From the NCBI GenBank assembly GCA_001797415.1, contig MGPL01000092.1, positions 1 to 8,353 on the forward strand: a stretch of 8,353 bases of DNA, given 5' to 3'. Within the stretch, counting starts at the first letter, position 1, and the number at the start of each line of letters is the position of its first letter. Below are positions 1-6,087 of the stretch, in pieces. Source of the stretch: Deltaproteobacteria bacterium GWA2_55_10 (lineage in GTDB: Bacteria; Desulfobacterota; GWC2-55-46). The translations under genes were made by a program, and so were the position numbers. The notes under the pieces were generated by a model. The model searched no databases and was not told the origin of the DNA. It saw only the letters and a list, made by a program, of their open reading frames with translations.

Positions 1-406
1 TCTCCTCTCCGAAGAACTTCTTGAACATGGCCCTGTGCCCCTCGTCCCTCTTGATAAGGGCCTCCCTGGTCTTCTCGTGCGCAATGATGATAGCGTCGCC
101 GAAGTACTGGTTTCCGAATGTATGGTCGCCGTGATAATGCGTGTTGACCGCATAAACGATCGGCTCTTCCGTTGTCCGGCGTATCTTCGCCCGCAGTTCC
201 TCCGCGAGCGATTTTGGCCCCTGCGTATCGATTACGACCACGCCCTTGCCGGTCACTATGAATCCGGAATTCGTCGCGCCGTTCTCGCCGACAAAGGCCC
301 ATACCCCCCTGGCAAGCTCCTTCAATTCCGCGGCGGCTGCGTCGGCGGCCATGAAAAGGCTCAGGATTATGAATACTGCAATAGAATACAGGCATTTTGA
401 TCTCAT
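1..406 (-). CDS. Secreted MBL-fold metallohydrolase, 3'-truncated by window edge
   Basis: Reading leftward from an ATG at 406, an open frame of 135 codons runs off the left edge, so only the N-terminal part is visible. Residues 1-26 look like a Sec signal peptide: basic MRSK start, hydrophobic core at about 8-20, and an Ala-rich end that could be cleaved near A26. The mature part begins in the usual MBL manner, with a VVVID strand ending in D60. The zinc motif THYHGDH lies at 89-95 (H90, H92, D94, H95), which is the HxHxDH signature binding the metal pair. The later His, Asp and His ligands would lie outside the window. A GGGAGGG Shine-Dalgarno just before the ATG supports the start. Known relatives include periplasmic SoxH-like hydrolases and class B3-like lactamases. 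The substrate cannot be told from this fragment. It is transcribed divergently from the site-2 protease gene. Confidence 0.88.
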   Translation of the reverse strand, partial: MRSKCLYSIAVFIILSLFMAADAAAAELKELARGVWAFVGENGATNSGFIVTGKGVVVIDTQGPKSLAEELRAKIRRTTEEPIVYAVNTHYHGDHTFGNQYFGDAIIIAHEKTREALIKRDEGHRAMFKKFFGEE

Positions 407-438
407 TGCAGCCCTCCCTGTTCCGTTCACGATATGAG

Positions 439-467
439 ATTCTATCCTCTATTCGGGCCCAAGACAA
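439..467 (-). promoter_or_regulatory. Sigma70-like promoter for the MBL-fold gene
   Basis: On the minus strand TTGTCT (462-467) is separated by exactly 17 bases from TAGAAT (439-444), matching the -35 and -10 consensus at 4/6 and 5/6 positions. Transcription would begin near 432, giving a leader of roughly 26 bases that contains the GGGAGGG ribosome binding site. No comparably good promoter was found for the divergent plus-strand gene; the best pair, TTGCGG (492-497) and TAAACT (515-520), is weak. Confidence 0.5.
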
Positions 468-544
468 GGGACTGAAGGAAAGTTGCTCATCTTGCGGGGT
501 ACATACGCATCTGATAAACTTGAAATAGACGGCAGGAGAACCGG

Positions 545-1672
545 ATGGCAAACAGAGGGATAAAGCTCATAAGGGTGCTGGGCATCCAGATTTCGCTGGA
601 TTATACATGGTTCATTATTTTCGTAATTTTCGCCTGGTCGCTCGCATACGGGTACTTTCCTTTCCAGCAGCCCGGGTTTACCAGAGGCACATACCTTTTC
701 ATGGGCGTCCTTTCGGCTCTTCTTCTTTTCGTTTGCGTGCTCATACACGAGCTGTCCCATTCCTATACGGCCAACAGGCTCGGGATGGACGTAAGGGAGA
801 TAACGCTTTTCATATTCGGCGGCGTGGCCCAGCTCACAAAAGAGCCTGAGGACGCCAGGACGGAGCTGAAGATCGCGATAGCTGGCCCGGCCGCGAGCCT
901 GGCGCTCGCGATCATATTCTGGGCCGGGGCGCGCATCGTGGACGGCGAAGCCTTCCCCGTACTGGACTCCGTTCTCGGTTATCTGGCGCTCATCAATTTC
1001 GTCCTGCTTGTCTTTAACATGATACCCGGCTTCCCGCTCGACGGCGGCAGGGTCTTCAGGGCCCTGTGGTGGATGAGGACCGGCAACCTCGCGAGCGCCA
1101 CAAGGGTGGCGAGCAACATAGGCAAGGGCTTTGCCATATTCCTCATAGTGTCGGGCTTCTTTCAGATATTCGCCGGCAACTTCGTGGGAGGCCTCTGGTT
1201 CGTGCTGATCGGAGTATTTGTCCAGCAGGCGGCTGAGAGCGGATACCAGCAGGTCGTCATAAAAAAGGCGCTCGAAGGCGTGAAGGTCAAGGACATAATG
1301 ACCCGGCCCGTCATAACCGTGAGAGAATCGAACACGGTATCAGAAGCGGTCGATAATTATTTTTTCAAGTACCATCACGCGAGCTATCCCGTTACCTCGA
1401 ACGGCCATGTGGCAGGGCTGCTTACGCTCAGCGACGTAAGGTCCGTAGACAAGGAAAAATGGAACGTGACAAGGGTCTCGGACGTCATGGACAGGCTTGG
1501 CCCGGGCGACGCGCTAAACCCCGAGGACAACGCTATGGACGCGCTCGCGAAGATGACGGGCGACCACATCGGCAGGTTCCCGGTCCTCAACAAGGACGGC
1601 GGGCTCGAGGGCATACTCTCCATGCGCGACATCATGAAGGTCCTCGAGTTCAAGACAGGACTCCAGAAGTAA
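545..1672 (+). CDS. Site-2 protease (M50) with C-terminal CBS pair
   Basis: A 375-residue intramembrane zinc metalloprotease that would cut a transmembrane segment of a substrate within the bilayer. About six membrane segments can be drawn (near 22-38, 48-70, 108-130, 143-165, 194-210 and 212-228). The catalytic HELSH lies at 68-72 (H68, E69, H72). The third ligand is D166 in the NMIPGFPLDGGR stretch at 158-169. FGGVAQ at 91-96 is the conserved strand near the active site. Residues about 245-372 form two CBS motifs (VKDIMTRP at 248-255 and VSDVMDRL at 311-318), the module that senses adenine nucleotides or SAM in other proteins and probably gates activity here. There is no PDZ domain, so it is the SpoIVFB/Rip3-like type rather than RseP. 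AGGAG at 534-538, six bases before the ATG, fixes the start. No anti-sigma factor or other obvious substrate is encoded nearby. Confidence 0.93.
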   Translation: MANRGIKLIRVLGIQISLDYTWFIIFVIFAWSLAYGYFPFQQPGFTRGTYLFMGVLSALLLFVCVLIHELSHSYTANRLGMDVREITLFIFGGVAQLTKEPEDARTELKIAIAGPAASLALAIIFWAGARIVDGEAFPVLDSVLGYLALINFVLLVFNMIPGFPLDGGRVFRALWWMRTGNLASATRVASNIGKGFAIFLIVSGFFQIFAGNFVGGLWFVLIGVFVQQAAESGYQQVVIKKALEGVKVKDIMTRPVITVRESNTVSEAVDNYFFKYHHASYPVTSNGHVAGLLTLSDVRSVDKEKWNVTRVSDVMDRLGPGDALNPEDNAMDALAKMTGDHIGRFPVLNKDGGLEGILSMRDIMKVLEFKTGLQK

Positions 1673-2098
1673 TCACTTCAGGAGTATCACTCCCCCGACA
1701 ACCAGCGCTATCCCGGCGAGCTTCTGAATTGTGAACGCCTCGCCCAGAAAGAGGACCGATATCAGGAGGGCTACAAGCGGGTACGTGGCCGCCACAGGCA
1801 CGACCACAGACGCATCTCCTGCCTTGAGCGCTGAATAAAAGGCGAGCTGCCCGAGAAGTCCCGCGAGAAGCCCCCCGGCAACGACGAAGAGCGCGCTTTT
1901 GAGGTCTACCGCCGCTACCTCGCCGAGCCTTCCCATGAAGAGGACTCCGAGCACCGCTATCACGGCTATCGGCATGGTCCTTATGAACACGCCGAGGACG
2001 GGGTCTATGGTAGTCCCCCTCAGGCCTATCTTTTCAAACGCGGGCGCGAGGCCCCATATCACAGCCGTCAACAAAGCAAATGCAAAAGACTTGTCCAT
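1673..2098 (-). CDS. Single-repeat EamA/DMT-superfamily transporter
   Basis: A 141-residue integral membrane protein of the drug/metabolite transporter superfamily. Five hydrophobic segments are visible (about 4-22, 35-55, 67-85, 96-116, 122-140). The C-terminal half carries the family pattern YSALKAGDASVVVP, then a YPL turn and LGE, and a final VVGGVILL helix. Typical EamA proteins have two such repeats and about 300 residues; this has one, so it would have to work as a dimer, as EmrE-type half transporters do. I place the start at 2098 rather than at 2155. The extra 19 residues would be charged and non-conserved, while the ATG at 2098 has GGAGAGGG six bases upstream. Its stop codon is directly adjacent to that of the convergent site-2 protease gene. 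The substrate is unknown. Confidence 0.85.
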   Translation of the reverse strand: MDKSFAFALLTAVIWGLAPAFEKIGLRGTTIDPVLGVFIRTMPIAVIAVLGVLFMGRLGEVAAVDLKSALFVVAGGLLAGLLGQLAFYSALKAGDASVVVPVAATYPLVALLISVLFLGEAFTIQKLAGIALVVGGVILLK

Positions 2099-2104
2099 CC
2101 CATT

Positions 2105-2112
2105 CCCTCTCC
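2105..2112 (-). promoter_or_regulatory. Ribosome binding site deciding the EamA start
   Basis: On the minus strand GGAGAGGG lies six bases before the ATG at 2098. It would fall inside the coding region if the upstream ATG at 2155 were used, so it favours the shorter protein, whose N terminus begins directly with a membrane segment. A TAAAAT hexamer at 2131-2136 could be a -10 element but lacks a convincing -35. Confidence 0.6.
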
Positions 2113-2163
2113 GCCTTTTTTCGTCCTGATATTTTATCGTATTCCCTTGCCGCAAAAAAGCCC

Positions 2164-2202
2164 AAATAAAAAAAGGCCCCTGCCGCTTACGGCAGGGGCC
2201 TT
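2164..2202 (-). terminator. Intrinsic terminator of the carbonic anhydrase gene
   Basis: A perfect 13-bp stem (arms 2173-2185 and 2190-2202, AAGGCCCCTGCCG and its complement) closes a four-base loop. Read leftward it is followed by TTTTTTTATTT, the U-rich tract of a rho-independent terminator. It sits 18 bases past the stop codon of the carbonic anhydrase gene. On the plus strand there is no U tract after the hairpin, so it acts in one direction only. Confidence 0.93.
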
Positions 2203-2220
2203 ACTTTCAAACCATTACGC

Positions 2221-2982
2221 TTACTTGCTGACCTTGAGCTTCCTGTCATGCATCTTCTGCACGGGCCTGTTGTTCTTGTGCATTATCTTCTGTATCGCCT
2301 CTATCTGGCCGTCCGACATCTGAATCGGGCTCTTGAGCACTATCCACTTTACGCTCTCGGAGCAAGGAGGGGTCGTAAGCGAGCCTGCGTATGTAAAATA
2401 GCTCTTCTCCTCTGGCAGGAGAAGAGCGGCGTTTATATCTACATCGGCGGATTTCTTGTCGTTCGCCACCTCAGGCAGGTTCGACCAGATCGCCTTGTAC
2501 GCCGCGTTCTCAGCGCCCTTGTCTATGAGGACGCCCACGACCGCGAGCTGGCCCTTGTCGTTCTTGTGCACCAGGTGCATCTCGTTGCCGTACGACTTGC
2601 CGTCTACCGTATGCTCGCTGGGGGTATGGAAGTGGAACTGCACGAGCTTGTATTCGGAGCCGTCCACCTCTACCGAGCTCCCGCCGTCATAGTTGACCTG
2701 CACGGTGTGCCCGTTGTTTACGACATTGAGCTTCGAGGCCTTATAGTCGAACTTGATCTCGGAGAGCGCCTCTGGCGTGGCGTTCGAAAGGTCTATCGGA
2801 GACTGGGTCTTTCCCTCTGAACAGGCCTTGAAGTCAGCTGCCATGTGGCCCCAGTGATCAGGGCCGTGGTCGCCCTCATAACCCCAGTGCGGGCCGTGGT
2901 CGCCTGCCTGCACGGTAAAGGCCGCAAGGCCCAGACCAAGCGCAAAAGCCGCTGCGATTAATAATCTTTTTCCTGCTCTCAT
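2221..2982 (-). CDS. Periplasmic alpha-class carbonic anhydrase
   Basis: Catalyses reversible hydration of CO2 to bicarbonate, here outside the cytoplasm. The 253-residue product starts with a clear signal peptide (MRAGKRLL, then a hydrophobic core, with probable cleavage after VQA at 24-26). The alpha-class pattern follows: HWGYEG at 32-37 and CSEGKTQSPIDL at 54-65. Zinc ligands H117 and H119 lie in QFHFHTPSEH, with H136 in EMHLVH as the third. E134 and T203 (in SLTTPPCSE, 201-209) are the gate-keeping pair. H92 in NNGH corresponds to the proton-shuttle His64 of human CA II, so all key residues are kept. C54 and C207 sit where bacterial alpha enzymes form a disulfide, consistent with export. 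AAGGAG eight bases before the ATG confirms the start. The gene has its own promoter and terminator and looks monocistronic. Likely roles are CO2/bicarbonate supply or pH homeostasis. Confidence 0.97.
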   Translation of the reverse strand: MRAGKRLLIAAAFALGLGLAAFTVQAGDHGPHWGYEGDHGPDHWGHMAADFKACSEGKTQSPIDLSNATPEALSEIKFDYKASKLNVVNNGHTVQVNYDGGSSVEVDGSEYKLVQFHFHTPSEHTVDGKSYGNEMHLVHKNDKGQLAVVGVLIDKGAENAAYKAIWSNLPEVANDKKSADVDINAALLLPEEKSYFTYAGSLTTPPCSESVKWIVLKSPIQMSDGQIEAIQKIMHKNNRPVQKMHDRKLKVSK

Positions 2983-3019
2983 TATCCTGTCTCCTTTCGG
3001 GGTTTTCCTTCAGGCCGTG

Positions 3020-3048
3020 ATTATATAAGCTGATTAGCCCAAAGGCAA
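3020..3048 (-). promoter_or_regulatory. Sigma70-like promoter of the carbonic anhydrase gene
   Basis: On the minus strand TTGCCT (3043-3048) and a perfect TATAAT (3020-3025) are 17 bases apart. The -35 box begins at the base directly after the TAG stop of the upstream TauE/SafE gene, so the promoter fills the 66-base gap neatly. Predicted initiation is near 3012, leaving a leader of about 30 bases that holds the AAGGAG site at 2991-2996. Confidence 0.72.
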
Positions 3049-3408
3049 CTATTTAGAAAAGATGAGCTTCACTGCCACGACGAGGAGCACGATACCGAAT
3101 ATTCTCTCAAGCGCGGGTGAAGAGAACGATGTCGCAAGCCTGCCTCCGAAATAACCGCCTATGAAGAAGCCCGCGCAGAGCAAAGAGGCGGCCTTTATAT
3201 CCACATATCCCTGGCTCCAGTACGCCCAGGCCGCGAGTATGCCAATGGGCGGCACCATCATGGCAAGGGTCGTGCCCTGCGCCTGGTGCTGTGAGAAGCC
3301 GAAGAGGAATACCAGTGCAGGCACCACCAGTATGCCGCCGCCAACGCCCACAAGGCCGCTCAGGACGCCTGCCGCAAGGCCAAGGGCTATGAATAAGCCG
3401 GTTTCCAT
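3049..3408 (-). CDS. Half-length TauE/SafE-family membrane protein
   Basis: A 119-residue membrane protein of the TauE/SafE family, whose members are thought to export or import sulfite, sulfonates and related anions. It contains one complete family repeat. The glycine-rich signature GLVGVGGGILVVPAL is at 18-32, GTTLAMMVPP at 45-54, GGYFGGRL at 84-91 and a closing helix at about 100-117. Usual members are about 250 residues with two inverted repeats. The remaining 66 bases before the carbonic anhydrase gene do not encode a second half, so this is either a natural half-size form acting as an oligomer or an old truncation. The reading frame is clean and both ends are well formed. The ATG has no Shine-Dalgarno sequence; a -10-like TATAAG lies just upstream. 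It is last in the minus-strand run, 27 bases after the zinc-ribbon gene. The substrate is unknown. Confidence 0.85.
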   Translation of the reverse strand: METGLFIALGLAAGVLSGLVGVGGGILVVPALVFLFGFSQHQAQGTTLAMMVPPIGILAAWAYWSQGYVDIKAASLLCAGFFIGGYFGGRLATSFSSPALERIFGIVLLVVAVKLIFSK

Positions 3409-3418
3409 TTAGTAGGAG

Positions 3419-3447
3419 CTTATACCACAGTACGCTCAGATTTTAAA
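3419..3447 (-). promoter_or_regulatory. Possible promoter giving a near-leaderless TauE/SafE mRNA
   Basis: On the minus strand TTTAAA (3442-3447) and TATAAG (3419-3424) are 17 bases apart, matching consensus at 4/6 and 5/6. Initiation would fall near 3412, only a few bases before the ATG at 3408, which would fit the absence of a Shine-Dalgarno site. The -35 lies in the last codons of the zinc-ribbon gene. The match could be chance in a short AT-rich junction. Confidence 0.28.
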
Positions 3448-4029
3448 GGCGAGCCTTAAGAAGGACTGCAAAGCCAGAAATGCGAGGTCCTTTGCGACCT
3501 CTTTGGTGTCGATGGGCCTGTCATTCTCATCCCGCAGCCTGGAGGCAAGCTCCATTGAAGTCGGCATCGAGATATTATCGAGCTTCAATTCCTTCTGCAG
3601 GTGCTTGAGCGTATCTGCCTCGCCTGCTGCCGAAGGCGGCCGTCCACGCCTGAACGAGTCCTTATGGTCAGCGTATTTTCCCAACTCTCCCCTGTTGAGC
3701 CACAGGCCGCTGCAGCCGGGGCACCTCTCTATCAGCGCGTCCTTGGGGAGGTTCGGGTCAGTAAAGATGACGAGGGCATTGGAGCACCTGGGGCAAAGGC
3801 CCGTTCCCTTTAAGTCCGGATTTTCAGCGAGCAGGTTCTTGAGGTCAATGCCTTCGAGCTTCTTTATCGCCTCGCTGGTAACGAAAGAGAGCTCCCATTT
3901 GTCAAACCAGACGCCTCCGCAGCCGTGGCACTGGTCCAGCAGGAGCACCCTGCCGTAATTGGCCTCTGCGTATACCTCGTGCAGCTTGCCGCCGCACTCG
4001 GGGCAGGCCATCTCTTTCATATCAGCCAT
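3436..4029 (-). CDS. Double TFIIB-type zinc-ribbon protein
   Basis: A 197-residue soluble protein with two zf-TFIIB-type zinc ribbons in tandem. The first uses C9, C12, C34 and C37 and ends GGVWFDKWEL (38-47). The second uses C79, C82, C103 and C106 and ends SGLWLNRGEL (107-116). The paired CPxC and CxGC knuckles followed by W-[FL]-[DN]-x-x-EL are diagnostic of the family, whose function is not established. After the ribbons comes a basic linker (FRRGRPP at 126-132), a charged helical stretch and a hydrophobic, amphipathic-looking C-terminal helix at 181-197 that could touch a membrane or partner protein. The start is three bases after the htpX stop, with AGGA (4038-4041) inside the end of htpX, so the two are probably translationally coupled. 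I infer a role tied to HtpX/LemA membrane protein quality control. DNA binding is possible, but nothing here requires it. Confidence 0.9.
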   Translation of the reverse strand: MADMKEMACPECGGKLHEVYAEANYGRVLLLDQCHGCGGVWFDKWELSFVTSEAIKKLEGIDLKNLLAENPDLKGTGLCPRCSNALVIFTDPNLPKDALIERCPGCSGLWLNRGELGKYADHKDSFRRGRPPSAAGEADTLKHLQKELKLDNISMPTSMELASRLRDENDRPIDTKEVAKDLAFLALQSFLRLAFKI

Positions 4030-4032
4030 ATC

Positions 4033-4989
4033 CTATGTCCTGACATACGCCATAGCTTCTAATCTCTTTATCCTCTCCTCGATCGGCGGGTGCGTTGAGA
4101 AGACGTCTGCCACGAGCCCCTCCTTATCGTCAAGCTTCCTCTTCAAAGGATCGGATATGAAAAGGTGGGCAGTTGCCCTGCGCGCCTTTATAAGGGGCGA
4201 GGTATGTGAGGATATCTTCCTCAGTGCGCTCGCGAGCGCAAGGGGGTTCCTGGTGAACTCAGCCGCGCTCGCGTCTGCCTGGTACTCGCGGTTTCTTGAG
4301 ACCGACATGGCTATTATGCGCGAGAAAAGAGGCGAGAGCAGGACAAAGAAGCCTATGAGGAAGAGTATAAGGGGGTGTATACCGCCCCTGTCCTTCAGGT
4401 TCCTTCTGGGCCTTATGCCGCCGTATCTCCACGTCCTTATCGCCCAGTCGGATAGTACGGAGACAGTGCCCACAAGGACGGTAACGACGGTCATTGTAAG
4501 TATGTCGAACGATTTTATGTGGCCCATCTCATGCGCCACGACCGCCTGAATCTCTTCCCTGTTCATCGAATCGAGGAGGCCCTGCGTCACGACCACGGCC
4601 GAGTTCGCCGGGTTCCTGCCTGTAGCGAAGGCGTTCGGCGCAGGGTCAGCGACGACATAGACCTTGGGCATGGGCAGGCCTGATGCAATGGCCATCTCCG
4701 TCACTACATTGCGGAACCTCTTGTGCGACTGGTCCTCGAACTTGAGCGGAGAGGCGCCGAGAGAGCGGAGCACGATGGAGCTTCCGTAGAAGTACGATGT
4801 GAAGCTGTTTATCGAGGCGAGGCCGAAGGCGAATATCGTGGCGACAGGGAGCCTTGCCGTTAAATCGATTGTGCCGTAGGTGTAGGCGTCGACCGAGAGG
4901 CCGACAAGGATGACGAAGACAAAGAACCCCAGCATAAGCAGGACCGTTGTCCTTCTGTTCTTCTTCTGCTGGGAGTAGATGTCTGTCAT
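4033..4989 (-). CDS. htpX: HtpX-like M48 membrane zinc metalloprotease
   Basis: A 318-residue membrane endopeptidase of family M48. Characterised HtpX proteins cleave misfolded or excess inner-membrane proteins on the cytoplasmic side. Two hydrophobic segments near the N terminus (about 15-34 and 47-63) precede the protease domain. The catalytic HEMGH is at 153-157 (H153, E154, H157). The third zinc ligand is E235 in NREYQADA. Two further hydrophobic segments lie at about 160-180 and 206-226. PNAFATGRNP (118-127) and STHPPIEERIKRL (298-310) are family-typical conserved stretches. The length is slightly above the usual 280-300. The gene follows lemA by nine bases and has no clear Shine-Dalgarno, so translation probably depends on ribosomes finishing lemA. 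LemA-M48 pairing is a familiar arrangement in bacteria and supports the call. Confidence 0.94.
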   Translation of the reverse strand: MTDIYSQQKKNRRTTVLLMLGFFVFVILVGLSVDAYTYGTIDLTARLPVATIFAFGLASINSFTSYFYGSSIVLRSLGASPLKFEDQSHKRFRNVVTEMAIASGLPMPKVYVVADPAPNAFATGRNPANSAVVVTQGLLDSMNREEIQAVVAHEMGHIKSFDILTMTVVTVLVGTVSVLSDWAIRTWRYGGIRPRRNLKDRGGIHPLILFLIGFFVLLSPLFSRIIAMSVSRNREYQADASAAEFTRNPLALASALRKISSHTSPLIKARRATAHLFISDPLKRKLDDKEGLVADVFSTHPPIEERIKRLEAMAYVRT

Positions 4990-4998
4990 GCGGAAAGA

Positions 4999-5556
4999 CT
5001 ACTTCATGCCAAGGTCGACCTTGGGCGGCGTGGAGGCGGCCTCTTCAGCCTGAAAGTACTCGGCCTTTTTGAAACCGAAGAGGGCGGCCAGGAGCATTGT
5101 CGGGAATACGTCCTGCTTGATATTGAACCTGGCTACGAGGTCGTTGTAGAACTGGCGGGCGAAGCTTATGCGGTTCTCGGTAGAGGCGAGTTCCTCCTGC
5201 AATTCAAGCACGTTCTTGCTGCTTTTAAGGTCAGGGTAGTTCTCGAATACGGCAAAAAGGCCGCCTATGGCGCGCGTCAGGAGCCCTTCGGCAGCGGACT
5301 TGTCATGCACGCCCTGCGCCCCCATTGCCTTTGCCCTGGCGTTCATGACGCGCTCAAGGGTATCGCGCTCGAACTCCATGGCGCCCTTCACGGCGTTCAC
5401 CAGGTTGGGGATGAGGTCGTACCTTCGTTTAAGCTGTACGTCTATCTGCCTCCAGGCGTTCTCTACCTGGTTCCTCAGCGTGACAAGGCCGTTGTAGGAC
5501 AGTATCGCCCAGATGACTATGAGACCGATTACGACAAGGACTATTATTGCGGCCAA
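4999..5556 (-). CDS. lemA: LemA family membrane protein, TTG start
   Basis: A 185-residue LemA family protein. A single membrane segment at 3-20 is followed by a long helical domain. Family landmarks are YNGLVTLRNQVENAW (21-35), RRYDLIPNLV (44-53), the ENRISFAR and YNDL helix (127-140) and FP near the end of the domain (151-152). The last 20 residues are a low-complexity tail. The family's biochemical role is unknown; it is often encoded next to an M48 protease, as here with htpX nine bases downstream. The start codon is TTG at 5556. The next in-frame ATG is codon 60, which would remove the membrane segment and the conserved N-terminal helix, and GGGAGG lies five bases before the TTG. It follows greA after 12 bases and is likely co-transcribed with it. 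Confidence 0.93.
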   Translation of the reverse strand: MAAIIVLVVIGLIVIWAILSYNGLVTLRNQVENAWRQIDVQLKRRYDLIPNLVNAVKGAMEFERDTLERVMNARAKAMGAQGVHDKSAAEGLLTRAIGGLFAVFENYPDLKSSKNVLELQEELASTENRISFARQFYNDLVARFNIKQDVFPTMLLAALFGFKKAEYFQAEEAASTPPKVDLGMK

Positions 5557-5561
5557 TTGAG

Positions 5562-5567
5562 CCTCCC
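5562..5567 (-). promoter_or_regulatory. Strong Shine-Dalgarno fixing the TTG start of lemA
   Basis: On the minus strand GGGAGG fills the middle of the 12-base greA-lemA gap and lies five bases before the TTG at 5556. It is the main reason for accepting the non-ATG start. Confidence 0.7.
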
Positions 5568-5568
5568 T

Positions 5569-6060
5569 TTACTTGTCGGCCTTCCTGAAAAAGAGGTCGT
5601 GGAGCGTATATAGCTCGGTGACCTCGTACTCTTTCCTGCCGCCGGGCAGGTTTACGACCACTTCATCTCCCACTGCCTTGTTGAGGAGCGCACTGCCGAT
5701 AGGAGAGCTGACGGATATCTTGCCGTTCCTCGCGTCCACCTCTTCTGGCGTTACAAGCTCGAATACCTGCTCCTCGCCAGTCGCGGCTTCAGCCAGGTGC
5801 ACCCTTGAACCAAAGCCCGCTGCCCCCCTGGGGATATCATCGAGCTTTAGCGAAGTAAGCGTATTTATCCTGGAGCTGAGGTGGGCTGCCCTGGCCTGCA
5901 GGAACGACTGCCTGTGCTTGGCGGCCTCGTACTCCGCGTTCTCGCGGAGATCCCCGTGGGCCGCCGCCTTCTGCAGCTCCTTGGGCACATCTACCCTGAG
6001 CTCTTTTTCGACCTTCTGAAGCTCTTCCTTGAGCTGTTTTACAATAGGAAGCTCGTGCAT
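5569..6060 (-). CDS. greA: GreA/GreB-family transcript cleavage factor
   Basis: A 163-residue elongation factor that enters the RNA polymerase secondary channel and stimulates cleavage of backtracked RNA. Residues 1-75 form the antiparallel coiled coil. GDLRENAEYEAAK (36-48) holds the acidic tip, with D37 and E40 corresponding to the two catalytic acidic residues of E. coli GreA. Residues about 82-155 form the FKBP-like C-terminal domain, with ISVSSPIGSALLNKAVGDEV (115-134) as its signature. The N-terminal coil departs from the common GreA text: it has ELQKAAAHGDL where AxxxAREHGDL is usual. It may be a divergent subgroup or a paralogue. AGGAG (6066-6070) lies six bases before the ATG. It is 27 bases after the rRNA methyltransferase gene and 12 before lemA. 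Symbol given for the family; greA and greB are not separable with certainty here. Confidence 0.9.
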   Translation of the reverse strand: MHELPIVKQLKEELQKVEKELRVDVPKELQKAAAHGDLRENAEYEAAKHRQSFLQARAAHLSSRINTLTSLKLDDIPRGAAGFGSRVHLAEAATGEEQVFELVTPEEVDARNGKISVSSPIGSALLNKAVGDEVVVNLPGGRKEYEVTELYTLHDLFFRKADK

Positions 6061-6087
6061 ATCTTCTCCTGAATGTACAAAGCGTTT

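Noticed and set aside
35..400. Plus-strand 121-codon frame at the left edge
   Set aside because: It is antisense to the MBL-fold gene, whose signal peptide, HxHxDH motif, ribosome binding site and promoter make the minus strand the coding one.
492..520. TTGCGG and TAAACT 17 bases apart before the site-2 protease gene
   Set aside because: Only about 7 of 12 consensus positions match; not strong enough to list as a promoter.
2099..2155. N-terminal extension of the EamA protein to the ATG at 2155
   Set aside because: The extra 19 residues are charged and unlike the family, and a good Shine-Dalgarno serves the internal ATG at 2098.
2248..2820. 190-codon plus-strand frame opposite the carbonic anhydrase
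   Set aside because: Antisense to a gene with all catalytic residues, its own promoter and its own terminator; the translation has no domain character.
3959..4549. 196-codon plus-strand frame spanning the htpX and zinc-ribbon junction
   Set aside because: Crosses two real genes on the opposite strand and shows no motif or Shine-Dalgarno.
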